A stretch of DNA of 64,000 bases from Cytobacillus purgationiresistens (GCF_030813235.1 NZ_JAUSUB010000017.1:57315-121314), one strand, 5' to 3'. Shown: positions 25,637 through 35,039, counted from the first letter of the stretch. The notes: generated from the sequence alone by a model not told the origin. Numbers and translations: made by a program.

Positions 25637-26926
25637 TTAAGCTACTTCCTCTTCATCAAGCTCCTTGTTGCTGCGTTCACGTACCGCAACAATGGCAACA
25701 AGTGAAATCACTGAACATAAGATGATATATAGTGCAACAGGTACATAAGAATTATCGAAGGCTGCTAACAGTGCTGTGGCAATTAGTGGAGCTGTACCAC
25801 CTGCTAAAGCAGCTCCAATTTGATAACCTAAAGTAATCCCAGTATAACGGACATTGGATTTAAAGATTTCTGAGAACATCGTACCGAGTACGGCTGTAAT
25901 CGGCGCCCAAATGATACCTAGCCCAATGACAGTTGCTACAATTAACCAAGCTACTGTGCCCTGATGCAGCATCCAGAAATACGGGAACGCAAACAGTGCC
26001 ATTAATACTGTACCACCTACATACAGCTTTTTGCGACCAATCTTATCCGATAAGCTTCCCATGATCGGGATTAAGATGGTTGTGACAATCGTACCAATTG
26101 TCACGGCCCCTAAGGTAGCCGTTCGCGAGAATCCTAATTGTGTCGTGGCATAGGAAACGATAAATGTTCCAAAGATATAGAAAGGCGCTGTTTCAACGAC
26201 TTTCGCCCCTACTGAAATAATTACTTCTTTCCAATGAGTACGCATTGTCTCCACAAGAGGAACCTTTGCGATTTCGCCACTCTCTTTTGCTTTTTTAAAC
26301 GATGGTGTTTCATCGATCCCTTTACGGATCCATAAACCGAAGAATACTAGCAACGCACTCATGATAAACGGTACGCGCCATCCCCAAGAAATAAATTGGT
26401 CTTCGGGTAAAAGCGTCATAATTGATAATGCGATGGTACCTAAAAGCATACCGATTGTAACACCCATTTGCGGAATACTTCCGAATAATCCACGTTTTTC
26501 TTTTGGCGCATATTCAACTGCAAGAAGAATAGCTCCACCCCATTCTCCGCCAAGACCAATCCCTTGAATTAAACGCAAGATGATTAATAGAATAGGTGCC
26601 ATTACCCCAATCGATTCGTACGTAGGCAGAAAACCCATTAAAACCGTTGAACCACCCATTATTGTCAATGTTATAACTAGTGTCTTTTTCCTGCCAATTC
26701 TGTCACCAATATGGCTGAAAATCACGCCTCCAAGCGGGCGAATGAAGAATGCCAATGCAAAAGATGCATAAGCTAACATCAAACCTACCGTCGGATCGTC
26801 ACTGTGGAAGAAATATTGGTTGAATACAAGTGCGGCAACAGTTCCATATAGAAAATAATCAAACCATTCGATTGAACTGCCAACAAGACTGGCAATCAAC
26901 ACTTTTCTGTTTTGTTTCTTCGACAT
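25637..26926 (-). CDS. MFS transporter, metabolite:H+ symporter (MHS) family
   Basis: A 429-residue twelve-helix symporter of the MHS subfamily (relatives: ProP, ShiA, KgtP). Hallmarks are SSIEWFDYFLYGTVAAL at the first helix, RPLGGVIFSHIGDRIGRKKTL between helices 2 and 3, and RLIQGIGLGGEWGGAILLAVEYAP at helix 4. The probable cargo is a small amino or organic acid. First gene of the operon with the cyclodeaminase. A perfect 11-bp inverted repeat lies in the promoter region (27002-27045). Confidence 0.9.
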   Translation of the reverse strand: MSKKQNRKVLIASLVGSSIEWFDYFLYGTVAALVFNQYFFHSDDPTVGLMLAYASFALAFFIRPLGGVIFSHIGDRIGRKKTLVITLTIMGGSTVLMGFLPTYESIGVMAPILLIILRLIQGIGLGGEWGGAILLAVEYAPKEKRGLFGSIPQMGVTIGMLLGTIALSIMTLLPEDQFISWGWRVPFIMSALLVFFGLWIRKGIDETPSFKKAKESGEIAKVPLVETMRTHWKEVIISVGAKVVETAPFYIFGTFIVSYATTQLGFSRTATLGAVTIGTIVTTILIPIMGSLSDKIGRKKLYVGGTVLMALFAFPYFWMLHQGTVAWLIVATVIGLGIIWAPITAVLGTMFSEIFKSNVRYTGITLGYQIGAALAGGTAPLIATALLAAFDNSYVPVALYIILCSVISLVAIVAVRERSNKELDEEEVA

Positions 26927-27257
26927 CCAGGTCGTACCCCCTATAAATGAAATAATAAAAAATTATGACTTTTAAATATCTTAGTATAATTATACAAAAA
27001 AATCTATATTTTTTTCATTATTTTTAAAAAAGGGAAAATATAGATAAAATCAGATAATAAATGATAAAAAATATATATTGATATATTAACAACCGATTTG
27101 CAATCAGGGCTATTAATTGATTATTAATGGGAATACTAAGTTAAATAAGGCAGAATTATATCAATTTGTTTCTTTGCCTTTCTTTTTTCATATTTTTTCC
27201 TTATGATATTTATGTAACTGAATTATGTTTTTATTTGAATATTGGAGTGACTACATA
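26927..27257. other. AT-rich divergent intergenic region with inverted repeat
   Basis: No gene is visible here. ATCTATATTTT (27002-27012) and AAAATATAGAT (27035-27045) form perfect 11-bp arms 22 bases apart, about 80-120 bases upstream of the MHS gene. This could be an operator or an AT hairpin. The rest is AT-rich spacer between divergent transporter genes. Confidence 0.45.
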
Positions 27258-28427
27258 GTGGAAAAGAAAAAGGCATTACCTATACTCTTTGCGGTGATGT
27301 TCCTTGTGATGTCAGGGTTTGGAATCATCATTCCAGTCATCCCGTTTTACGCAGAGGAAATTGGTGCCACACCAGCACAGCTTGGTTTATTGATGGCGAT
27401 TTATTCTTTGATGCAGTTTATTTTCGCACCCATGTGGGGGCGTATTTCCGATCGTTACGGGAGAAAACCAGTCATTATGATTGGGATTTTAGGATTATCA
27501 CTCTCCTTCTTCTTAATGGCGTTATCTAATGACTTATGGATGTTATTTGTTGCTAGAATTATTGGCGGAACACTTTCAGCAGCGAACATGCCAACTGCTA
27601 TGGCTTATGTAGCAGATATAACAACAGAGGAAGACCGTGCAAAAGGAATGGGCATGATCGGTGCGGCGACTGGACTTGGCTTCATTTTCGGTCCGGCTAT
27701 CGGCGGTCTATTTTCGCAAACAAGCATGAGTGCACCCTTCTATGTTGCAGGTATTTTATCCTTCATTACGAGCTTATTTGTCCTATTTGTTTTAAAAGAA
27801 TCACTTACAGAAGAAGCGAGGACTAAGCAAGGCGCCAAAAGACCTTCCATACTTAATGCCTTCCAAGGAACGACTTCAGTGTTATTTATACTGAATTTAT
27901 TCGTATCCCTCTCACTCGCAGGGCTTGAAGCAACTTTCGCATACTTTGCTTCACAAAAAGCAGGGCTTGGTATCGCTCAGCTCGGACTAATTTTCATGAT
28001 TATGGGATTTGGATCTGCACTTGTGCAAGGCGGACTTGTCGGCAGACTGTCAAAGAAATATGGTGAGGGTACGGTCATTCAAGGCGGGATGATTGTTTCA
28101 ATTATTGGGATGGCACTTATTCTTACAATTAGCAGCTTTACTACAGCTGCCATCTTCTTAACGATTTTCGGTATGGGGAATGGTGCAATTCGGCCAGCAG
28201 TCTCATCCTTACTAACAAAATCTTCGCAGACAGGACATGGAAATATAACTGGATTGTTATCATCATTTGATTCTTTAGGAAGAATTATTGGACCACCGCT
28301 TGGCGGGTATCTTTTCAGCATTTCCATCGGTTTTCCTTATATCTCTGGAATCATTTTGTCCGTGTTTGCACTGCTCCTTTTTCAAGTATATAAAGCTAAA
28401 TCGCCTAGTAAAAGTCTTGAAGTATAA
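27258..28427 (+). CDS. MFS drug exporter (NorA/Blt/TetA-like)
   Basis: A 389-residue twelve-helix drug:proton antiporter. Motif A reads GRISDRYGRKPVIM between helices 2 and 3, the conserved RIIGGTLSAANMPTAMAYVAD is in helix 4, and the antiporter motif C region is GAATGLGFIFGPAIGG in helix 5. The GTG at 27258 follows GGAGTGA by 8 bases and gives the expected N-terminus MEKKKALPILFAVMF; the longer ATG reading at 27225 lacks a ribosome binding site. Substrates unknown. Confidence 0.88.
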   Translation: MEKKKALPILFAVMFLVMSGFGIIIPVIPFYAEEIGATPAQLGLLMAIYSLMQFIFAPMWGRISDRYGRKPVIMIGILGLSLSFFLMALSNDLWMLFVARIIGGTLSAANMPTAMAYVADITTEEDRAKGMGMIGAATGLGFIFGPAIGGLFSQTSMSAPFYVAGILSFITSLFVLFVLKESLTEEARTKQGAKRPSILNAFQGTTSVLFILNLFVSLSLAGLEATFAYFASQKAGLGIAQLGLIFMIMGFGSALVQGGLVGRLSKKYGEGTVIQGGMIVSIIGMALILTISSFTTAAIFLTIFGMGNGAIRPAVSSLLTKSSQTGHGNITGLLSSFDSLGRIIGPPLGGYLFSISIGFPYISGIILSVFALLLFQVYKAKSPSKSLEV

Positions 28428-28428
28428 T

Positions 28429-28462
28429 AAAAAGATGAAAGCGCTCTTGCTTTCATCTTTTT
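28429..28462 (+). terminator. Terminator after the MFS exporter
   Basis: AAAAAGATGAAAG (28429-28441) pairs perfectly with CTTTCATCTTTTT (28450-28462). Confidence 0.92.
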
Positions 28463-28499
28463 CATTAGATAAAAAAGTATAAAATTCCCAATTAGAAAA

Positions 28500-28705
28500 A
28501 TGTCCAGTTCCTACCGCCCATCAAACTTCCGGTCTCCTCCCTACGATAAGTCAGCATCGGTTCGCTATCGCTCAGCGTGTTTCCTTTATCGAAAGAACAA
28601 GCCCTACCAGTTTGAGGCCCACAGGATATGGTTCATGCAGACGTTGCCACAGGACGTTGCGCCCTTAGTCTGCGATCATTGATAGAGCAAGCCGCCCAGC
28701 GCTTT
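28500..28705. repeat. GC-rich extragenic element, probably dispersed repeat
   Basis: About 200 bases clearly richer in GC than the flanks, without a convincing gene. It begins TCCAGTTCCTACCGCCCA, contains ACGATAAGTCAGCATCGG with a facing TTATCG, and ends CGCCCAGCGCTTTTC next to the phnE stop. From memory, extragenic repeats of this make-up (GGAAACACG, CGAACCGATG, GACTTATCGT on the minus strand) are scattered in many Bacillus-type genomes. Only one copy lies in this window, so this is recognition, not proof. Confidence 0.5.
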
Positions 28706-28710
28706 TCTTA

Positions 28711-29544
28711 TTATGAAGAGAAATAGCGTTTTTTTAAGTGAGTCGATGCTACTTCTAACACGATTGCTACTAGTAAAATAGCGTAAGTGATGAAGCCGAC
28801 CTCACGCAGATCGAAGTAAAAGCCTGATGCCATAAATAGCTCGAAGCCGATTCCGCCTGCGCCTGCAGCTGCTCCCATTGCTACGGCCACTGAAAAATTG
28901 ATTTCAAACCTTAAAAATGTCCATGATAATAAATAAGTCGAGGTCGATGGCAGGACTGCATGCACGATGGTATGCCACCAGCCTGACCCTGTTGATCTTA
29001 GTGCTTCAAGCATCCCCTTGTCTACTTCTTCAAAAGCCTCCGAAAACGCCTTAACTAAATAGGCAATCGAGTGAAACAACATCCCAAGAATGGCTGCTTC
29101 ACTTCCTAACCCAGCTGCAATGGCAAAGATTAGCACCCATAGGACGGTTGGAACCGCACGGATAAACGCAACGAATATTTTAATTGATTTTGACACCCAT
29201 TTATTTGCTAAATTCACCGCAGACCATAAGGCAAGGAAGAACGCAATCACAGCTCCTAAAATCGTCGCAATCACAGCAAGGGAGATCGTAACACCTACCT
29301 GGAAAAGGGCTTCTCCCCAGCTAAAGTGATTAAGTGACGGTTGTAAAAACATGGTTCTTAAATTAACAGCCGTTTCCATTATTGCCCGTCCGATTTCCAA
29401 GCCAGTATAATCGAAGAAGAGAAAGGCGGTGACGGTTAATAAGGTCAGGCTAAGCACTGTCCAATTAATAACACTATTCACCCTATTACCTGCTTTAATG
29501 TTGATACGGCCTGCTTTATCCCTTTTCAAATAAACCGAGTCCAT
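28711..29544 (-). CDS. phnE: Phosphonate ABC transporter permease PhnE (second)
   Basis: A 277-residue inner-membrane subunit with six helices. The EAA loop reads EALRSTGSGWWHTIVHAVLPSTSTYLLS, the point of contact with the ATPase PhnC. It is the last gene of the C-P lyase operon and overlaps the first phnE by one base. Two permease genes imply a heterodimeric channel, a common arrangement for PhnE in Bacillus-type operons. Confidence 0.92.
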   Translation of the reverse strand: MDSVYLKRDKAGRINIKAGNRVNSVINWTVLSLTLLTVTAFLFFDYTGLEIGRAIMETAVNLRTMFLQPSLNHFSWGEALFQVGVTISLAVIATILGAVIAFFLALWSAVNLANKWVSKSIKIFVAFIRAVPTVLWVLIFAIAAGLGSEAAILGMLFHSIAYLVKAFSEAFEEVDKGMLEALRSTGSGWWHTIVHAVLPSTSTYLLSWTFLRFEINFSVAVAMGAAAGAGGIGFELFMASGFYFDLREVGFITYAILLVAIVLEVASTHLKKRYFSS

Positions 29545-30329
29545 TATAAGATCACCCTTCTTATATGATTAGAAGCCAGCTCTATAATGATAACCGCTGC
29601 CACGATAAGCAGAGTAATTAATGCGACGGCTTGATAATCCAGCATTTTATAATATAGGTCAAATGCATAGCCAATTCCTGTACCCGTTAATATGCCGACC
29701 AATGTCGCACTTCTTATATTCGTCTCGATCATAAACAGGATCCAGCTAATCATTTGTGGCAAGCATTGGGGGATAATTGCTTTTCCGACGACCTGAAAGT
29801 AGGTGGCGCCTGTGGCTGTGAGGGCTTCATAGGCACTGCTGCCGGCTTCATCGATCGATTCAATGAATGCTCTTGTTAGAAACCCTACCGTCCCTACAAA
29901 CAGGGCTAAAAATCCTGTGATAGAGTTTTGTCCAAATGACAGTAATAAGATGAGTGCCCAAGCAACTACAGGAATATTTCTGGCGAATGAAGCAATTAAA
30001 CGGGCTAAAGTACTAAAAAAGCCGTTAACTGCAGTTGTTGTGGAGCCCGCTATTCCCAGGAAAAGAGAAATAGCGGCGGCTATTGTGGTTGCTGCAATCG
30101 ACATAAAGATTGTTTCATTTAGTTTTTCAAGTATTTTCGGAAGCTTCGCTAGCGTGTCGGTTGTAATAATTAGGTTCTCAGCCATCCATATTAGTGCCGT
30201 CGGTATCGTTGCCATCCCTTCAACTAGATTGAAATCTGTCATATAGGCAGAAATGAATGCCACACCGATGATTAATAGGAAAAAGAGAATTGAGTGTAGT
30301 TTCCTTCGCTTAAAAGCCTTCTCATTCAT
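29544..30329 (-). CDS. phnE: Phosphonate ABC transporter permease PhnE (first)
   Basis: A 261-residue membrane protein with six helices and the EAA loop YEALTATGATYFQVVGKAIIPQ. It lies 12 bases after phnC and overlaps the second phnE by one base (TAATG). It differs clearly from its neighbour, so the two are not a recent duplication. Confidence 0.92.
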   Translation of the reverse strand: MNEKAFKRRKLHSILFFLLIIGVAFISAYMTDFNLVEGMATIPTALIWMAENLIITTDTLAKLPKILEKLNETIFMSIAATTIAAAISLFLGIAGSTTTAVNGFFSTLARLIASFARNIPVVAWALILLLSFGQNSITGFLALFVGTVGFLTRAFIESIDEAGSSAYEALTATGATYFQVVGKAIIPQCLPQMISWILFMIETNIRSATLVGILTGTGIGYAFDLYYKMLDYQAVALITLLIVAAVIIIELASNHIRRVIL

Positions 30330-30341
30330 CGCAATAGCCCC

Positions 30342-31106
30342 TTAAACTGTAATTAGCTCTCTTGTTTCCATCCCATAAACTCTTTTTATATATAACTGAT
30401 CCAACTGGAAATTTGATCCATCGAACACGATGCTGCCATTATTCAAACCAATGATGCGATCAGAATACGATTGAGCTACTTCTACTTGATGCAAGTTCAC
30501 AATACAAGTAATTCCCATCTCTTCAGAAATCGATTTTAAATGGTCCATAATCACCTTTGATGAATGTGGATCAAGTGATGCGATCGGCTCGTCACATAGA
30601 ATCAGCTTGGGATTCTGGATGAGCGCCCGGCAAATGCCGACACGCTGCTGCTGTCCGCCGCTTAACTGATCACATCGTTTATAAGCATGCGCTTCGATAC
30701 CCAGCTTTTCAAGCAGATAGAAGGCCCGCTCCTTCTCCTCTTCGGAAAACCGTCCTAATACTCCTTGAAGCGTTGATTTATAACCAAATCTTCCATGAAG
30801 GACGTTTTCTATCACAGTTAAACGGGGAACGAGATTATAATGCTGAAAAATCATTCCAATGTTTGTTCTTGCAGCTCTCAGTTCCTTTTTCCTGAGCTTC
30901 AGTAGATCCTGTCCACCAAACAGGATTTCTCCCTTGTCAGCCTGAACGAGACGATTGATACAACGTAATAGTGTTGATTTCCCTGCACCTGATGGACCAA
31001 TAACTGAGAGAAACTCGCCAGTTCCAGCAGAAAAGTTGATGTTTTTTAAGACTTTCGTATCTGTTTGGTAAGATTTATTCAAGTCTTTCACTTGGAGTAA
31101 AGACAT
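30342..31106 (-). CDS. phnC: Phosphonate ABC transporter ATP-binding protein PhnC
   Basis: A 254-residue ATPase that powers phosphonate import through the PhnE pair. Visible are Walker A GPSGAGKST, Q-loop FQHYNLVPRLTV, signature LSGGQQQRVGICRA and Walker B LILCDEPIASLD with the H-loop VNLHQVE; the last is typical of PhnC, where TH is replaced. The ATG at 31106 follows AAGGAG by 9 bases. It lies between phnD and the phnE genes. Confidence 0.94.
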   Translation of the reverse strand: MSLLQVKDLNKSYQTDTKVLKNINFSAGTGEFLSVIGPSGAGKSTLLRCINRLVQADKGEILFGGQDLLKLRKKELRAARTNIGMIFQHYNLVPRLTVIENVLHGRFGYKSTLQGVLGRFSEEEKERAFYLLEKLGIEAHAYKRCDQLSGGQQQRVGICRALIQNPKLILCDEPIASLDPHSSKVIMDHLKSISEEMGITCIVNLHQVEVAQSYSDRIIGLNNGSIVFDGSNFQLDQLYIKRVYGMETRELITV

Positions 31107-31138
31107 CGCAATCGACTCCTTCATCTTTTTTCATATAA

Positions 31139-32182
31139 CTATTTGGATAGCTCACGGATTGGATCAAACCATTTATCTTCCACAGGTGCAAATCTTTCAT
31201 CGCCTGTTTTGAAAAATAGAGCGGATTCTCCTGAGTCCTCAGGAACAAAGATTTTTTCATTATTGGCGACTTCATCAGCTGAGAAATAGTCCTGCAGCTT
31301 CTTAAATCCTTCTTCACCTAAGAGGTCCATGTTTCCAACAAATGGTGCATTTAACACTGGTGTCACACTGATTAGGATGAACTCCTTCCCTGTAACCGTA
31401 TTAAAGGGTTCTGCTGCATCGTCTTTTACCCGATAGACTGAACCAGGGCGGTTCGGTTCACCTTCTACAATCTCAACATAATTCTCTACACATGTATCAC
31501 AGAATGCTGCTACATCAGCATTTCCATTAAGTAGATTAACCGCTGATCCTTGATGGGAGTTTCCGAAAAGTACTTGTGAGAATAACGGACCGCCCTCCAT
31601 GAGATCAGTCTCTGCTAAATTTTCATCGGAGAAGTGCGAGATAATCCCTGATGAGGGTACTTTAAAGCCTGAAGTGGAGCTATTTGAAACGAATGACATT
31701 TTTTTCTCAGCGATCTTATCTAGCGAGAACTCTCCTGCTTCTTTGAAGTCTTCTTGATCATCTTTATTGACTGCTAACCAGCTGTAGTAGACGGCATCAT
31801 CCAGCGTGCCTGAGCTGCCTGTTGGAACGACTAAGGGCTTGATGGCCTCGTTTCTGTTGTTTGCTTCTATATAGCCTTGAGCACCCATGAAGGCAAGCTC
31901 CGCGTTATTATTCACGAGCGTCTCTATCGCGATTGCATAATCGGTTGTAAGATGATGCTTAACTTCTTGACCAGTCGCATCTGTGATTAATGCACCAATT
32001 TCATCACGTGAAGATTTCATATCAGATCCAGACTCATTGGGATACCAAACAATATCAATTTCCCCATCAGCTGCCTCTGTATTCTTTCCCCCTGTACCAC
32101 TGCTTTCTGAACAGGCTGCCAATAACAACATCAACATCAAAACTAAAATAAAAACCGGGCTCTTCCTTCTCATCCTAATCAC
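31139..32182 (-). CDS. phnD: Phosphonate-binding lipoprotein PhnD
   Basis: A 347-residue extracytoplasmic binding protein. The signal peptide ends in lipobox LLAAC (Cys24), then a Gly/Thr linker. The domain shows IVWYPNESG near the start of the mature part and NSSTSGFKVPSSGI in the ligand-binding region, as in PhnD/PtxB. It captures phosphonates and hands them to PhnE/PhnC. It is separated by about 108 bases from the PHP gene upstream, room for a secondary promoter. Confidence 0.92.
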   Translation of the reverse strand: MIRMRRKSPVFILVLMLMLLLAACSESSGTGGKNTEAADGEIDIVWYPNESGSDMKSSRDEIGALITDATGQEVKHHLTTDYAIAIETLVNNNAELAFMGAQGYIEANNRNEAIKPLVVPTGSSGTLDDAVYYSWLAVNKDDQEDFKEAGEFSLDKIAEKKMSFVSNSSTSGFKVPSSGIISHFSDENLAETDLMEGGPLFSQVLFGNSHQGSAVNLLNGNADVAAFCDTCVENYVEIVEGEPNRPGSVYRVKDDAAEPFNTVTGKEFILISVTPVLNAPFVGNMDLLGEEGFKKLQDYFSADEVANNEKIFVPEDSGESALFFKTGDERFAPVEDKWFDPIRELSK

Positions 32183-32289
32183 TCCCTAAAAGCTATTTTT
32201 ATACTCTAAAGCATCCCTTTGGCAGTTTCATTTAAACACAGAACTCCCGCCAGATGTTTGAATTTACAGTCTTTTTACAAGAACAAAAC

Positions 32290-33117
32290 CTACTTCACAA
32301 ATGGCGGACAGAATGGGTGCCTGTCACCTACAAATTTCGACAAATCCCCTGGTTGGCTGGGGGGACCGAATGCGCCGTGGTAGTCGGTTCCGCCTGTTGT
32401 GATTAGGTTGTGATGCTGGCTTAGGGTTTGTATTTTTTGGTGATCGGTTTGGGTGTGGTCTGGATGGTACAGTTCAATTCCGTCCAGGCCAATAGGAACA
32501 AGTTCAGGGATTAGATCATAGGAGTCTAGCTGACCTGGGTGGGCAATGACGGCGAGCCCGCCATCGGCCTTGATGGCACGAATGGCATCGAAGACGTCAG
32601 CGTATATGATGTCACCTGCTGCCACACCATCCCCTTTAAATAGTGACTGGTATAAATTCTTATATTCACTAGAATGATAGGGTGCATCTGTTAACTGCCT
32701 CATAATATGCTGCTTATAAATAACCTTGCCAGGCATAACAGACGCAAGAATTTCATCAGGATTAAGCTCAATTCCACTTTTCCTTATTTGATCGATTTGC
32801 CATAAGGAATGGGCATGTCTTCTTTCAAGCACTGGCTGGCAAAGTTCCTGTATATGTGAGGATTGCAGAACATAGTCATATCCCAGCACATGGACTTTGC
32901 GATTTCTTTTAAAATCGAAAGCCGAGATTTCAATTCCTGGAATAATTGTCATGTCATAGGCTTCACCCAACACCTTAGCTTCTGCCAATCCAGCCACTGT
33001 ATCATGATCGACAAAGCTGAGATGTGTCACATGTTGTTCTCTTGCCTTTTTCAGCACTTCCTCCATACTATCCGCACCGTCAGAATAGTGACTATGCACA
33101 TGCAAATCAGCAATCAT
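32290..33117 (-). CDS. phnPP: PHP-family phosphodiesterase, probable PhnPP
   Basis: A 275-residue metal-dependent hydrolase with the full PHP site: H6 and H8 (DLHVHSHYSDG), D37-H38-D39, E63, H76, H193, H218, and D245 with H247. In Eggerthella lenta a PHP enzyme of C-P lyase operons, PhnPP, opens 5-phosphoribosyl 1,2-cyclic phosphate and removes phosphate to give ribose 5-phosphate. The same job is likely here, since phnP and phnN are absent. Its ATG overlaps the phnL stop by 4 bases. The last codons (about 259-268) are supplied by a dispersed repeat, so the C-terminus is probably not ancestral. Confidence 0.85.
   Translation of the reverse strand: MIADLHVHSHYSDGADSMEEVLKKAREQHVTHLSFVDHDTVAGLAEAKVLGEAYDMTIIPGIEISAFDFKRNRKVHVLGYDYVLQSSHIQELCQPVLERRHAHSLWQIDQIRKSGIELNPDEILASVMPGKVIYKQHIMRQLTDAPYHSSEYKNLYQSLFKGDGVAAGDIIYADVFDAIRAIKADGGLAVIAHPGQLDSYDLIPELVPIGLDGIELYHPDHTQTDHQKIQTLSQHHNLITTGGTDYHGAFGPPSQPGDLSKFVGDRHPFCPPFVK
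32315..32346. repeat. Dispersed repeat, copy 3, inside the end of a gene
   Basis: GGGTGCCTGTCACCTA followed by CAAATTTCGACAAA, matching copies 1 and 2. Unlike them it lies inside a coding region, where the minus strand reads LSKFVGDRHP near the end of the PHP gene. Confidence 0.8.
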
Positions 33118-33824
33118 ATGAATGCTCCAGCATTTGTATATTTTCTTAGCTTCATATCAAACACCTTGTCGCAAAGACCATCCATAAACTCGATATCATG
33201 AAACACACCTGCAAGCGTCGTACCATCAGCTTTTAGTTTTTCAATCACTTCACGCACCTTTAGCTTTGACTGATGATCTAAGCTCGCTGTGGGTTCATCC
33301 AACAGTAAGAGACGCGGCTTCTTCACTGCTGCCATCGCAATATTTAACCGCAGCTTTTCTCCTCCTGAAAATGTAGTAGGATAGGTATCCCATAGCTTTC
33401 TATCAAGTTCAAAATGTGACAGGACATGCTCTGCTTCCTCTTTCGCTATCGATGGCTCCTTCCCCATCTCTAACACAGATTGTTCAACGAGCTGCCTCGA
33501 GGTCGTCCTCGGCATCACATTTAAAAATTGAGAGACATAACCAATTTCATATTTCCTTAAGTAAAGGATTTGCCGCTCTTCGGCTTTTAAAAGATCCACT
33601 TCACCATACTTCTCGGAATCGAACAGGATGCGCCCTTCATCCGGAAGATAGGTACGGTAAATGCTTTTTAAGATCGTAGATTTTCCGCTTCCGCTTTTAC
33701 CAGTAATTCCAATGAATTCACCCTTATCTACCGAAAAGTTAATCTCCTCAACCGCTTGGATGGTTTGATGTAGATGAGCGATGTTAAACTTCTTTCCAAA
33801 ACCCTCGATTCTCAAAAATGTCAT
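33114..33824 (-). CDS. phnL: C-P lyase subunit PhnL (ATP-binding)
   Basis: A 236-residue ABC-type ATPase that works with the C-P lyase core, not with a transporter. PhnL is required with PhnG, H and I to attach the phosphonate to ribose. It has Walker A GKSGSGKST, FSGGEKLRLNIA and Walker B LLLLDEPTASLD, and the PhnL-type segment IGYVSQFLNVMPRTTS. Start and stop overlap both neighbours by 4 bases, so translation is tightly coupled. Confidence 0.92.
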   Translation of the reverse strand: MTFLRIEGFGKKFNIAHLHQTIQAVEEINFSVDKGEFIGITGKSGSGKSTILKSIYRTYLPDEGRILFDSEKYGEVDLLKAEERQILYLRKYEIGYVSQFLNVMPRTTSRQLVEQSVLEMGKEPSIAKEEAEHVLSHFELDRKLWDTYPTTFSGGEKLRLNIAMAAVKKPRLLLLDEPTASLDHQSKLKVREVIEKLKADGTTLAGVFHDIEFMDGLCDKVFDMKLRKYTNAGAFI

Positions 33825-35026
33825 CCTAATACCTCCATTCCCGCTGGTATTCTGCGATAGTTTGTTTGCGTAAGGAGATCACCGTTTACCATTGTGGCAG
33901 TGAGCATTGGGTAACCATCACCTAGTCTCTCGATAATGAGAATATCCGCTTTTTTTCCGGGCTTGATGGAGCCTATTTCTTGATCCAGCTTTACCGCTTT
34001 TGCAGGATTTAGCGTCACCATCATAAACATCTGGTGAAGATCATGCCCGTATTTTTCATGAAGGGCAAATACAGCATGCAGCAATGCCGGAGGATAATAG
34101 TCACTGCATAGAATATCTGCGCTTTTATGTTCAATCGCTTCTGCTGCAGATAAATTACCAGAATGAGAACCCCCTAATAAAATGTTCGGTGCACCGACGA
34201 TTGTCTGAAGCCCACATTTCTTCGCTTTTTCAGCCACCTCTAATGTAATCGGGAATTCACTGATGGTCGTACCAATTGATTTCACCAAATCGATTTTTCG
34301 CACATGATCATCATCATGGGAAGCGACAGCAATGCCATGAGATAACGCAAGCTCGGCAACCTCTTTCATTTTCTCCATGTTCATAGTGGGACTATTGACT
34401 CGATCACTAATAATGTGATCCAGCTCTTCCTCAGTTAAATCACGATAGCCCCGCAGTGTATCGCGATAAATTTCTAAGTCGCGATACTGCCCTTGACCTG
34501 GTGTATGGTCCATAAATGAAAGCAAATGGACTTTCCCCTCCTCAATATTGGAAACAAGACGGTCAATTTCACCAAGGTTATCTATCTCAAACCTGGCATG
34601 CAGTCTGTGACGAATTAAATGGGGCTGATGATGGGTTGCATGAATGGCGTCCACTAGCCGTTGCACATTTTTGGGATAACGCATCGGTTTATGGGTAAAA
34701 ATATCCTCGCGATAGAATGATAGCGAGTGAAACATTGTAGTAATTCCATTGCCGATTAATATTTTTTCCGCTTCTCGCAAGCTCATATCGACGTCCATCA
34801 TACTTGTAGGCCTCGGGGAGACAATGGTTTCAATATAGTCTGAATGAATATCAATAAAGCCTGGAGAAATATACCCTCCCTTGGCATCAATTAATTCGGC
34901 CAGCGGGTATTGATTGATCTCATTCTCTCTTATAATGGCTTGAATCGATTCTCCTTCAATAACCACCGCATAGCCTTTTACAATCTCTTTTTCCATCACT
35001 ATTTGACCATTATGGATGACAAACAT
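33821..35026 (-). CDS. phnM: PhnM, ribose triphosphonate diphosphatase
   Basis: A 401-residue amidohydrolase-fold enzyme that releases pyrophosphate from 5-triphosphoribosyl 1-phosphonate, giving the substrate of PhnJ. PhnM-type metal ligands are visible in SPGFIDIHSDYIE, FMDHTPGQGQYRD, VASHDDDH and the end segment LCSDYYPPALL. Length is normal (E. coli about 378). It lies between phnK and phnL, a different order from E. coli where M follows L. Confidence 0.94.
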   Translation of the reverse strand: MFVIHNGQIVMEKEIVKGYAVVIEGESIQAIIRENEINQYPLAELIDAKGGYISPGFIDIHSDYIETIVSPRPTSMMDVDMSLREAEKILIGNGITTMFHSLSFYREDIFTHKPMRYPKNVQRLVDAIHATHHQPHLIRHRLHARFEIDNLGEIDRLVSNIEEGKVHLLSFMDHTPGQGQYRDLEIYRDTLRGYRDLTEEELDHIISDRVNSPTMNMEKMKEVAELALSHGIAVASHDDDHVRKIDLVKSIGTTISEFPITLEVAEKAKKCGLQTIVGAPNILLGGSHSGNLSAAEAIEHKSADILCSDYYPPALLHAVFALHEKYGHDLHQMFMMVTLNPAKAVKLDQEIGSIKPGKKADILIIERLGDGYPMLTATMVNGDLLTQTNYRRIPAGMEVLG

Positions 35027-35039
35027 TCTATCCCTCCTC

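Noticed and set aside
28500..28682. 60-residue reading frame in the GC-rich element
   Set aside because: No ribosome binding site and composition typical of the repeat, not of genes in this window.
29863..30246. 127-residue plus-strand reading frame
   Set aside because: It is the antisense of phnE, a hydrophobic membrane gene; no ribosome binding site, and the phnE reading is unambiguous.
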